A DNA stretch of 64,000 nt from Tricholoma matsutake (taxonomy: Eukaryota > Basidiomycota > Agaricomycetes > Agaricales > Tricholomataceae), in the NCBI GenBank assembly GCA_026075535.2, contig AP026548.1:9734001-9798000 (forward strand), read 5' to 3'. The position numbers and the translations under genes are program-made. Within the stretch, counting starts at the first letter, position 1; every line of letters begins with the position of its first letter. Below are positions 32,399 to 42,238 of this stretch, piece after piece. The notes under the pieces were generated by a model. It had not been told where the DNA came from and did not search any database. It saw only the letters and a program-made list of their open reading frames with translations.

Positions 32399-33661
32399 TC
32401 ACCACGGCGCTTTAGGTATAGGGTTTGGCATTAATTTTCCTGGAGGTTTCTCTGGAAATTTCTTCCCCCTCATGCATGTATCACATCCATCCACATACCC
32501 CAACACATACTTTGAAATTCCGGGCCACCAATAATTTCTCATTACTAATTCCAACATCTTCCATCTTCCTGGGTGTCTGGCAATCGGCGTATTATGATAT
32601 AACCAGATGATCTCCCTTCGCAAATCCTGCTTCTTCGGTACATATACTTTTCCTTGAAACAACACCAACCCTTGTTCCTCAGCCCATTCATCTCCTTTGA
32701 TATTACCTTTCTTCTCTCCCTTCAGAGCTTTCACAGCTTCCACTACTTCATCGTCCATTTCTGAACATTGTCTAATTTTAGACAACATTTCTGTTTCCGA
32801 GCTATCTATTAATAGATGCCCTTGACGCATAGCGCAAATGCGAAAGTATTCGGGTTTGAGTAAGGTAACATTTTTATTGTCCTCCTCCACCCCCCTTTTA
32901 TGATCAATACGTCTGGATAATGCATCTGCTTTCCTCATTAAGCTTCCCACTTTATGGACCAAGTGAAAGTTGAAACGCAATAGGAATAGTGCCCAATGTG
33001 CTTGCCGGTGATTGAGCTTTTTAGCAGACATGAAGTATTGCAGATTTTGATGATCTGTCCAGATCTCAATCTGATGCATACATCCCTCCAAATAATGCCT
33101 CCATGCCTCCAATGCTCATATTATCCCCAACATCTCTTTGTCATGCACATCATAATTCCTCTCCACATCATTCAACCCTTTTGACAAGTATGCACAAGGA
33201 TGCCATTTGTCATCATCGCACAGCATTGATAATACTGTTCCAGTAGCAAAATCGGATGCATTGGATTCCACTCACAAAGGGCATGTGAAATCTACTGGGG
33301 CTAATATTGGTCCCTCCACAAACTTCCTCTTCAACTCCTCAAATGCTGTCTGCTGCTGCTCTCCCCACCTCCATACTACTCCCTTTCGCATAAGGTTATG
33401 TAAGGGTGCAGCAATTTTAGAAAAATTGTGCACAAAGTGACGATAATAATTTGCAAGTCCCAAGAAGGCTTGAACCTCCTTGACACGGGTGGGTGCAGGC
33501 CAATCTGTGATCACCTGTACCTTGATCAGATCCATTTTGATCCCGTCAGGGCCAATCAATAATCCTAGGAACTCAATCTCGCTTGCCCCAAACACACACT
33601 TCTCTGGTTTCAAAAATAGATCATTGTAATGATTCTGGGTCACCAATGGGGAAACCTTCAC
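32399..33661 (-). pseudogene. RT thumb, RNase H and integrase zinc domain of element E
   Basis: ORF 33272-33661 begins with gag-proximal residues and enters the RT at DLFLKPEKCVFGASEIEFLG, the thumb. It then has the connection WPAPTRVKEVQAFLGLANYYR, and RNase H follows a stop (ESNASDFATG). ORF 32399-33112 holds TDHQNLQYF, ADALSRR and the HHCC domain (YHNTPIARH, GYVDGCDTCMRGK). Stops interrupt at Trp or Arg positions. The palm and fingers of RT are missing, so the element could not have reverse transcribed itself in this form. Confidence 0.8.
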
Positions 33662-34755
33662 TGGGACTCTTCCACAAAATTCTCCTGCTTGCCTTCCTCC
33701 TGCTTCACTTCCTCAAATTTAGCTCCCCTGATCTTTCTCTTCTGCTTACAATTCTTAGAAATGTGTCCTAACTGCCCACAGTTAAAACATTTAAGTGGGG
33801 CTTGTCTCCCCACTTGATCAACCTCCATTGCCTCTGCTGGTGCTGCTGACTCCGTAACTATAGGTGTCACTGCCATGGCCGGTGGCTGTGCCCTCGGAGC
33901 TTGCACCTGAGTCGCCTTTCCTTTCTCGGACTTTCCTCCTGATGACTTTCCAAATTTACTACTTCCGTACATCAACTTTGACTCTGCCTGTTCCTGCCGA
34001 TATTGCCGGTCAAGGCGCATTGCCCAATTATACCACTCATCCAACTTCTCTGGCATAGAAGGTAGTCGGTAGATAGACTTGAATAAAGAGGGATTTAATC
34101 CTGCTTTCAAAAACTCTACCAACACGGCTTCTCCCATATCTGTTTGTGAAGCTTCTGCTTTGAACTGCAAAATAAATTCATCCGCCATTAAGGAACCTTG
34201 GCGCATGGTCTTTAATTTAGCATTGGCTGTCGCCTTTGGATTAGGGTCTCCAAACTGTGCCTCCAATCTCTCCAGAAATTCCTTGAAGGTTGCAAATGGT
34301 TTATTTCCCGCAGCAATTTGATTAATAGCCTCGTTTCTCCAGAACTGTGCTTTCCCCCCCTGAATGTATGAGAGAGCAAACATAATCCTAGACTCAGCTG
34401 TATGAAACTCTGGCTTCCTCTCATGGATGTACAATACTATAGAGCTGATGAAGGATTTTGTATTCTCCATGGTACCGTCAAAGATTTGTGGGGGCGCATA
34501 CTTAGGTAAGCACGCTTTTCCATTTCCGGATTTCTCCACCATCTCATCCTCCTGCGATATCCACTCCACCATCTCCTCCATCTCATCATCTCTTTCTCCT
34601 ATCGTCTCTGGCTGTACTTCCGCTTGTCTGGGCTGTGATGCTGCCAATACTGACACTAATTGCAACATTTGCGCTGTGAGCGCATCAATTTTCGCCTCTA
34701 GTGCTGGTATGGGAACAGGATTAGGACCGGGATTAGAAGTTGAAGGTTCGGACAT
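33658..34755 (-). CDS. Gag of element E
   Basis: An intact 365-codon ORF from ATG 34755. The capsid-like domain (ESRIMFALSYIQGGKAQFW, FKEFLERLEAQFGDPNPKATA, DEFILQFKAEA) spans residues about 120-210. The LDEWYNWAMRLDRQYRQ motif is followed by a zinc knuckle CFNCGQLGHISKNC with canonical spacing, then a Lys/Glu-rich end. It overlaps the fused RT thumb ORF by 4 nt, so the deletion point lies near 33.65 kb. Confidence 0.9.
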   Translation of the reverse strand: MSEPSTSNPGPNPVPIPALEAKIDALTAQMLQLVSVLAASQPRQAEVQPETIGERDDEMEEMVEWISQEDEMVEKSGNGKACLPKYAPPQIFDGTMENTKSFISSIVLYIHERKPEFHTAESRIMFALSYIQGGKAQFWRNEAINQIAAGNKPFATFKEFLERLEAQFGDPNPKATANAKLKTMRQGSLMADEFILQFKAEASQTDMGEAVLVEFLKAGLNPSLFKSIYRLPSMPEKLDEWYNWAMRLDRQYRQEQAESKLMYGSSKFGKSSGGKSEKGKATQVQAPRAQPPAMAVTPIVTESAAPAEAMEVDQVGRQAPLKCFNCGQLGHISKNCKQKRKIRGAKFEEVKQEEGKQENFVEESQ

Positions 34756-35241
34756 AATTGTAGAATCTGTGATGAATCACTTCTTCGACAAATTCAAAAT
34801 TTTTCTTCGAGACCTCTCCAAACGTCTACAGGTCACGTGATAAGGTTCGTCGAGGTTCGTCAACGGTTCGTCATTCGTCGGGCACCTATTTTGACACTTC
34901 GGATCAACAACCCTTCCAACAGTGCCTGATCTCGGAGATATCACTGAATTCAGCTTGTAACTAAAATAGTCATCTGAATAGAGTAATGTAAATCATAACT
35001 AAACCAGATCCGATCAGTTGTCTGGTTGCAGCTGTCCTAATGACGAGTGCTGCCTCTCGATCACTGGCAGTCGCAATGTAAGGCGAGGCCTGGCATCGGC
35101 TTATGAAAGAAAAGGTAGATTACGTATATACAAGTACTTCCGGCTCGTGCCGAAAGGATGAGTAATCGGATGTGGCGTGGTGAAACAATGACGTATGTGC
35201 AAGTAAGAGAAGGCGCACTGATATGGGAAGTTGTGTTCTTC
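34756..35241 (-). other. 5' leader of element E
   Basis: About 490 bp between the 5' LTR and the gag ATG, relatively CpG-rich, with no ORF of note. The sequence next to the LTR (GAAGAACACAACTTCCC on the minus strand) is not an obvious tRNA primer-binding site. Confidence 0.5.
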
Positions 35242-35642
35242 TGTTAGGGCGACACCCACTATCTGCTAGCTAAGACCATGCAGGTTCTCTCTACAAGAAG
35301 GGGGCGGGATCCGTGCACTTGATGGGGAAATTGATGGTTTTGATGCGAGGGGTTATTAATAGGTAAGTTTGTTGAGATAGGCCTTTCACACTGAAAACGT
35401 AGGTGGAATACCTAAGAGAACACAACTGGGGTCCCCTAGGCATATATTTAGGGTTTATATACTATGTTACATATATTGTACATTGTTGTTGCCAACGCAC
35501 TCGTACATGCGCATAGATTTTGATGCATGCGAAATAAAACTCTCATGCTATCAAAATGTAGCATCATTTGGCATCATGTAGCGTAATTTGACATAATAAA
35601 ATAAAATGAAAGTTTATCAGGTAATGGGGTGGTTTCCTAACA
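35242..35642 (-). repeat. 5' LTR of element E
   Basis: 401 bp, TGTTAGGGCGACACCC to GGTTTCCTAACA, matching 30832-31232. Confidence 0.9.
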
Positions 35643-35647
35643 CCTTG

Positions 35648-35850
35648 CACATTGTGTGGGGAGGGATTTTTTTTGTACTTTTAATTATTTATTAGTATTG
35701 TGCCCCCCATGGGGGAGGGATTTTTTTCTTCATGTTTTTACCTCCCCCCTCACGTTCGGCATGAGGGGTTAGCTTTTTATGTATATAAATAAAACTCCCT
35801 CTTGCATCTTGTGAGAGGGAGGATTTTTTGTTTATGTATGTAATCACAAT
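35648..35850 (+). repeat. Tandem hairpin plus poly-T units
   Basis: GGGAGGGATTTTTTT-like ends recur at about 35660, 35715 and 35815. They are preceded by pyrimidine/purine hairpins (CCCCCCATGGGGGAGGG; CTCCCTCTTGCATCTTGTGAGAGGGAGG). The same arrangement precedes SINE copy 1 (25.50-25.54 kb), so this may be the upstream module of that repeat family. Confidence 0.55.
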
Positions 35851-36235
35851 CATCCCCACTCCCTTGCATTCAATGTGAGGGATGTGGTTAATTAAAATTT
35901 TTTGATCTTAACTACTTCAAAAAAAATTAGAGTGTCATGAATAAACCTTATATTACTAACTCATAATTCTCCTGTGGCTCAACTGGTTAAGCACACATGT
36001 TTGGTTTGTCATGTGATCACTCTATTCAAGATGTCTTGAGTTCAATCCTTACTCTGCACAAATATATTTTGTAGGCACTTTGACAACTTAAGACGTGAAA
36101 TTTGACTATCCATTAGGGTATATACTCTCAGTTAAGCATCTGGAGTAACCGGAATCTGGTTGGAATAACTGGAATAGCTGGACTCCAACCAGAATAACTA
36201 GACTCCAACTGGAATAACTGGACTCCGACCAGAAT
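35850..36235 (+). repeat. tRNA-derived SINE-like repeat, copy 3, with GGAATAACTGGA tail
   Basis: A box TGGCTCAACTGG (35974-35985) and B-box-like GAGTTCAATCCT (36038-36049) with flanks shared with copy 1. The stretch 36140-36235 is a degenerate tandem of GGAATAACTGGACTCC-type units related to the tail of copy 2. It ends at the 3' end of the DDE transposase remnant. Confidence 0.7.
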
Positions 36236-37628
36236 AGGTGGGGGAGGGTAAATTACAGTTCCAAAGAGTGCCCAAATTGTCATTGAAGATCAAGGCTTCT
36301 GGTTCATCATCTGCCTGCAAGCCGAGTTGTTGGAAGATGTCACTGATGACAACTTCATGGTATGAGCACTTTAGTGAATGCTTGAATGGCCACTGGATTC
36401 TGACATTGCAAGGTTGGTGAAGGCTGGTACATCCTGCTGGGACATAATTGAGGAGGATTGTGGGATGGTTCTTTCGCATCCAATCCTGGAACTCCTTTGA
36501 GCGATGGACAGACCATATGTCTATCTGCCATAGCACATGCTGATCCGGAGGAAGCCCTAGGAGTTCCTTCTGTTCTTCAAAGTACAGCGCAAGTATTTTG
36601 TTGACAAAATTTTGCATCATCTGCTGATTGGACCAATATGTCTTTGTTCCAGAGCACTCAAACTACATCCTGGCTTCTGTGGCTTCAGCATAGAATTGAG
36701 CATTGGGCGATGGACAGGAAGCCTTCGTTTTCCCTTGATAGATGGCTTGAAATGGTAGCAATTTCCCATCTGCAGTGACTGATACCATTATGGTAAAAGT
36801 GCATTTCTCCTCACTCCCTATCACTGTCACTTGCTGGCTCCCCTTCTCTGCCTATGTCATTTTGTCCCCTGGTGCATATGATATGCTGGTCTGATTTGAA
36901 TTAATGAGAAGCTTGGCCAGTATGTCTTTGTCCTTGATTTGGTATGCCTTTTGGAAAAATGACTTCTCACATAAATCCTCCCAGTTGTCAGGAATCTTTT
37001 GAGCTGCCCATGTCACTTTCCTCATTGACCAGCTCATGGCACTACATAGCCAGCCTCTCATAAAGCTGTCCAACACACAAAATTTTGAGCCATCATGGAA
37101 GGTTAGATCCAGGATCTCAGGCCTCATTTTCAAAATTGTTGCCAATAGGACGGTGCATCCCATAACAAGTGTAACTTGAGCAGAAGCACTTCAAAGGGCA
37201 TGAAGCCTCTTCTTCACCACTGCAATGACATCAGGGTGGCTAGCCTGTAAGCCTCATAAGTATTTGCATCTTGCCCTATTTTATGTTTCATACCAAACTG
37301 CCTCTTTGACCCCCTTTCTGATGACCAGGATCACTTCCCGTTGGAATCCTTGCTAAACAGCATCACTCCACTGTGGATGGTCACCTGTGTGGTCAATCCA
37401 ACCTCTGACCATTGATTGGTTAAGTTTGCCAAATGTGTCAGGATTTTGCTTCTGCAACTCATGGACAATGTCTCCCACACTCATCTTCCAACCAACAATT
37501 TGAGCCACAGTATTGATCTGTGACCAACAAAGAGGTGAGAACCAATTCACATATTTTGCTGGTCTTGCAACTTTCTTTTGCTTTGTGCCCTGTGGTTTCC
37601 TTGTTCTGTCTTTTATCTTCTTCCTCAA
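36198..37628 (-). pseudogene. CENP-B/pogo-type DDE transposase, degenerate
   Basis: Reading from 37628: a basic start, then YVNWFSPLCWSQIN and KMSVGDIVHELQK, a helix-turn-helix. ORF 36852-37163 follows (WSMRKVTWAAQKIP, like a CENP-B-type second helix region), then LLINSNQTSISY, the strand of the first catalytic Asp with Asn in its place. The core continues VTADGKLLPFQAIYQGKTK, then HVLWQIDIWSVHRSKEFQDWM (second Asp intact) and VPAGCTSLHQPCNVRIQWPFK, where the third Asp (usually PxDV) is Asn. Stops and frame changes occur between the ORFs. Both Asp to Asn changes are G to A transitions. Confidence 0.75.
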
Positions 37629-37742
37629 CTCTCATGCTGGTCTTGAAAGCTCTGCCAATGGTTTACCTTGTGATTGAAGTGATGTAGGGATGTTTTGGAG
37701 CTCAAGTTCTTTAAATTGAATCAATCTGTTGTTAGTCATGTG

Positions 37743-39716
37743 TCACCTGTTTGGAACATGTATATCTTTTGCTTGGTGCCTTTGGCATTCTGGATCCCCA
37801 GTTGGATTTCCCAATCCTTCCTCAGACTTCTTTCTTTCTGCTTCCTCAACCTTGCATTCTCCTGCTCTCAAACTGCTTTTTGCATGGCCATATTCTCCTC
37901 TTCTATCCTGCTCTCCTCCTTTTCCTGTTCCCATGTCTCAATCCTTTTTACTGCAGTTGCCTTGTATTCTATCTCCCAGGTTGCCAATGAGAAAAAGTGT
38001 AGGAGGCCACATGGCTCCTGTCTATCAGTTGCCATTTCTGTTGCAATACACATGGAAGATGATGCAAGATTCTTTGACTTTTTCTTGCTGGGGCTTACTG
38101 GTGGTGAGTTCACCATGCGGTCACTGTATAGATGCTTGGATGCATGGATTGGTGATGATGACAGTAGCTCCTTTGGCTTTGATGGTTCAGACTGCAATTC
38201 CCAGCTTCCATCCAAGTCATAAATGGCAGGCTCAAAACAATGATGGTGATCTGGGAGGTGTTGATGGCAAAGAGTGCTTGGATGGTAAGCCTGTTTGGCA
38301 CCTGTACTCTCATTGCCAACTGTGCTGTCACCTTCTCCAAATGTAAACTGAGATCCCCTGCTTGTTGCCCCAAATAGTGTGCTCTGTGATGTCAGCCAAG
38401 TAACACCAAAGATCAATGACCACTCACTTGGTCCTGGTGCCTTTGGATAACTCACAGCATGACCTTCAATCTCTCATCATCAATGGTTGCAGGGTCAATT
38501 AACAAGTACTTTCCAGGGAGAAAGTAGACTACCAATGTGTTCCATGCCAACAGCCCACATGAGTAGCTGTCTTGTTGAAATGAGATTGGTAAGTCCTTCA
38601 AACTGAAGGCATGTCCAGTGTGATGATGTGTCCACCAGGTCATCATTGCGACTACTTCCTTGTCTGGAGTTGGTTGGAGGGAGTCACCATAGAGAATAAG
38701 GTGATTTTGGAAGTCAAGCACAACTGCTACCCAGTGGGTTTTGTTGACATTGACAATTAGTCCTTGCTGGTGTCAAGTCACTTCAGTGAGCACCTCTCCT
38801 GTGGCATGTAACCAATGTGGGATCCATTGCATATTGACTGCAATTTTGGTAAGCATCCTTCAACTTGATTGGATATTGCATATTCTCCAGGTCCACTGAA
38901 GTGCTGATGCCATCCTCCATCATCTCTTGTTGGAGGAGATCCAGCAACTGATCTTCATGCTAATCAGTTAACCACCCATGCATGGCATATGCGGAGAGGA
39001 TTCTTGTTGGGATTCCTACTTGAAATCCTTTCACAGGTCCAGACCACAGTATGCACTGCAATGCATTGGTTACATCATCAATCAGCTTTGCTGATGAACC
39101 CGCCACTTTAAATTTCCATCTATTCCTTCTGCTTTCCATCACTGCAAGTGCCTTGGCCCATTCATGACGTATATTCTGGATGTGCTTCAACTTGAACCAA
39201 AACTGTACAGTCCACAATGGATAGCGCCTCCTGGTAACTGACTTGATATGAGGGCATTGGATGGACAGAGTGTTGGTATGAAGTGACAGTGCTTCAATGA
39301 GATGATGGACAGTCGTAGGCAGTGGAGTTGGCAATGAATGGATCTCATCAATGTCACTGATGGTTGCTGGATTACTGCTGAAATAGTCCTTGGAATCAAT
39401 GAATTTCAATACTGCTTCCAGTGGAAGCTGGAATTCCATGAATTCCAGAACAGAAATGTCATCATTGGGGAACAGAGTTTGTTCAATTGACTTTGGAATG
39501 ACAGAGTGCACTCAACATCAACAAAATTCAGTAGTGTTGGGGGCAGTGCCACAGGTTCATTACTGGGACATCTTTCCTAAACAGAGGATATCTGCATTGC
39601 TCATTTTCAATAGAGGTCCAACCCCAGCAGGCACTGAAAACTGTATAGCTGTAGCCTGCAGCCCGGGCCATGCAGCAAAATTTATCCATGTCACTGGTCA
39701 CAACCCAATTTGCTGA
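37743..39716 (-). pseudogene. Ulp1-like C48 peptidase gene with coiled-coil C-terminus
   Basis: ORF 38960-39511 gives the N-terminal region (LWTVQFWFKLKHIQNIRHEW, GIPTRILSAYAMHGWLTD). After frame changes the peptidase core reads LIVNVNKTHWVAVVLD (catalytic His), LYGDSLQP (Asp) and FQQDSYSCGLLAWNTL (Gln and Cys), so the triad is intact. A TGA stands where EVT(W)HQQG is expected. The C-terminal ORF (37868-38455) is acidic/Ser-rich and ends in a Glu/Lys coiled coil (EQEKEESRIEEENMAMQ). It lies directly upstream of the DDE transposase on the same strand, which suggests the two belonged to one mobile unit. Confidence 0.7.
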
Positions 39717-39756
39717 ATTCAACTTTCCGCCAGTCGTGTCACAGGTCACAGGCCAG

Positions 39757-39782
39757 GGTGAATTGATTGAAATGGTACAGTA
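39757..39782 (-). repeat. Right copy of the inverted repeat pair
   Basis: GAATTGATTGAAATGGTACAG followed by TATA is the exact inverse of 26530-26554. TA stands immediately outside both copies, as expected of Tc1/mariner-superfamily target duplication. Confidence 0.6.
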
Positions 39783-39861
39783 TACTATATATATTTATTA
39801 TCACTATATACAACCACCCCATTGATACTGCATAAACCTATGCTATTCATATGGCAGATAC

Positions 39862-40425
39862 TGTTATGGTTTCATCATCGTAACTGGCAAGAAAGGGTAT
39901 TTTATTTTTCCTCCAACTCGACTCAACTCAGTCTGATCTGATTCTCACTGATCAACATGCTGCGCCGCAGCACTCCATGACATTGGATGCCTCATGCTAG
40001 GCATGAGGCTTATTGTTCTATTGTTCTTTCCATTGTTACTTGACAAGGATCTCATATTCTGATTGGATGATCGATATCTCTGAACTGTATATAAGCTACA
40101 GTAATACTGCCTGTATTCCTTAGCTTGACCTAATTCAATCAATGGTCTTAAACTCAACCAGAACACTCAACAACTTAGAGAGCTTCTAGGTTGTGATAAC
40201 TCAAACTCAACAGTTGGAAAGCCTCCAACTGTGATACACAAACAGACAGTCTACTCAGAAAGCCTCTGAGTGAGTACAGATAGCCATATCGACTTAGGAA
40301 GCACCAAGTCCCAAACAGAACCCGATATGGTAAGAAAGCCTCTTACTGTGGTAACTGATACAGTTGGAAAACCTCCAACTGCAACACATGAAGACTAGGC
40401 TGAGTTGAGACCTATAGTCTTAACA
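39862..40425 (+). repeat. 5' LTR of element B
   Basis: 564 bp from TGTTATGGTTTC to AGTCTTAACA. Contains GCTGCGCCGCAGC (39960-39972) and the hairpin GCCTCATGC-TAG-GCATGAGGC (39989-40009), then a GTATATAAG TATA-like site near 40090 and repeated TTGGAAAGCCTCCAAC motifs. Confidence 0.85.
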
Positions 40426-40704
40426 AGAGGTCAAGCTGATCTATGAAGTCCACCTACCTAGGTGCAGACACAACATCTTTCAGACAAAGCCCAGACAGAC
40501 CTCCAACAGGAGCATCATCATCAGGAAGAACCCCATGGTATAGGTTCCAGGGTCAATTAGTATGATACTCAGAACCAGCACAGAAGTGGTTCTCGAAGTG
40601 AACAAGAGATGAGGAACCACAGTACCTCACTGACAAAAACTTCAGATCTTTGGACAAAGAAGAAACCCCAGAATGAGATCCATTTTCCTTATCCAATGAT
40701 GACA

Positions 40705-41567
40705 TCTACCACAACATGTCTACTGAACCCACCGCATCATCCAAGGAAATCTGAATCTGAACCCCATCTGACTTCACAGGGGACCGAACCAGAACTGCAA
40801 AGTTCTTACAAGAAGTAAAACTCTATTTGAGAGTGAACCATGAAATCTAGGACACTGATGAGAAGAAGATCATCTTCACATTGTCCTTCATGAATGGAGG
40901 AACCACCGCACCCTGTGCACAGACATGGGCAGAGAAGGAATACCTAGGAACCTGGTCAACCTTTGAATTGGTGCTTAAGACAGTGTTCACACCGATCAAT
41001 GAAGCTGGCAGAGCCAGGACAGATATGAAGACCCTGAAGCAGGGACAGGACCTGGAGGACTACATTGCACAGTTCCAAATCCTGTGAGCAAAGGTGGTAA
41101 TCAATGACGACACTGCCGTCATTGAACTCTTTATGGATGGGCCAAACCCCAAGCTCCTCAAAAGAGTTTTCAACATGGAAATGATCCCTACAACCTTGGA
41201 AGGAATGATCAATGCTGCCTCCAAGTATGATGGACAGTGGAGGAGAGCAAAAGCCATAGCAGAAAAAGCACAGGAAGTCTTGGCAAAGAAGCTGCCGAGC
41301 TCTAAAACAAAAGAGAGCCCACTTGAGATCAACCGACTCTCCTACCAGGAGAGGATTGAACACATGAAGAAAGGACTGTGCTTTGTGTGCCACCAGCCAG
41401 GACACAGAGCAACTGAACACAAGAAAGGGGAAACAAAGACCGAGAACCAGTTTTTCCCAAAGAACAAAGGCAAGCAAGCCTACTTGAAGATCCGAGCGAT
41501 CATGAAGGAGCTAGATGAAGGAAAAAAGGAGATAGGACTCACTGCAATAGGAGATGAGGGTTTTTAA
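40705..41567 (+). pseudogene. Gag of element B
   Basis: Frames carry DFTGDRTRTAKFLQEVKLYLRVN, then LSFMNGGTTAPCAQTWAEKEYLG, GQDLEDYIAQFQIL and, after a TGA, VINDDTAVIELFMDGPNPKLL. The zinc knuckle is CFVCHQPGHRATEH, again with terminal His as in element A. Stops occur near 40.75, 40.85 and 41.09 kb. Confidence 0.8.
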
Positions 41568-41587
41568 AGAGGTGGCTTGCCTTGATG

Positions 41588-42238
41588 CCAGGTACCACCA
41601 AACTCTCTGTCTGCTCTGTATTACTAGCCACTTTGAAGAATCAATCTATGTGTTTAGATGTCAAAGTGGCAGGAGCAGGCAGAGGGAAAGCCATTGAAAC
41701 CAAAGCCCTGCTTGACTCAGGAGCAGGAGAAATATTCATGAGCTACAAATTCGCAGAAAGCAGCAGATTCAAACTACACCCCTTGGAAGGAGTGATTAGG
41801 GTCAAAAATGTGGACAGAATCCAAAACAAGAAAGGGGAGATCTCCCACTACGCCAAAGGATTCTTAAAGATCAATGGAAGATCTTTCCCGACGACCTTCC
41901 TCATTGCAGGATTGGGAAAAGAATCGATCATCCTGGGTCTGCCATGGCTCAGAAGAATCAACCCAGTGATCAACTGGAGAATTGGAACCTTCCAATTCTG
42001 AATGACTGACAGAACCCACCCTGAATTCTCATTTGGAAAAGGAAGAACCCTTATCAGGAGGGTGCAAATGGAGAAACCCAATGATGAACATCTGGCATGG
42101 CACTGGAAGATAGTCAAAGAAGAAAGGAAAGCCTTCAAGGAGATGACGAAAGAAGAGAAACAGGCATGGGCCCAAAAGATGGTCGCCAAAGCAAGAGAAA
42201 ATATGGCACTCAAAATGAAGGCAAAAGAAGAAGAGTGA
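41588..42238 (+). pseudogene. Protease and start of the charged linker, element B
   Basis: MPGTTKLSV start. The active site ALLDSGAG keeps the catalytic Asp that element A has lost. The ILGLPWLRRINPVINW motif follows. A TGA at 41999-42001 separates a Lys/Glu/Ala-rich helical stretch (ERKAFKEMTKEEKQAWAQKM) that continues as the protease-RT linker. Confidence 0.8.

Larger units (their letters stand above)
30832..35642 (-). mobile_element. Ty3/Gypsy chromovirus-type retrotransposon E (internally deleted)
   Basis: Two 401-bp LTRs (TGTTARGGCGACACCC...GGTTTCCTAACA) with a perfect 5-bp duplication CCTTG (30827-30831, 35643-35647). The minus strand carries gag, the RT thumb, RNase H, integrase and chromodomain. 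The protease and N-terminal RT, including the YXDD box, are absent: gag is followed directly by the thumb. The LTRs differ at about 16 positions by eye, 15 of them transitions, several of them CG against CA or TG. Confidence 0.9.

Noticed and set aside
35660..35845. Rho-independent terminators (hairpin followed by T-run)
   Set aside because: The organism is clearly eukaryotic (spliceosomal introns, chromodomain retroelements), so bacterial terminators are not meaningful here.
37729..38346. 205-codon plus-strand ORF rich in Leu, Phe, Ser and Cys
   Set aside because: Antisense to the C-terminal coiled-coil part of the Ulp1-like gene; composition expected of a complement of acidic coding sequence.
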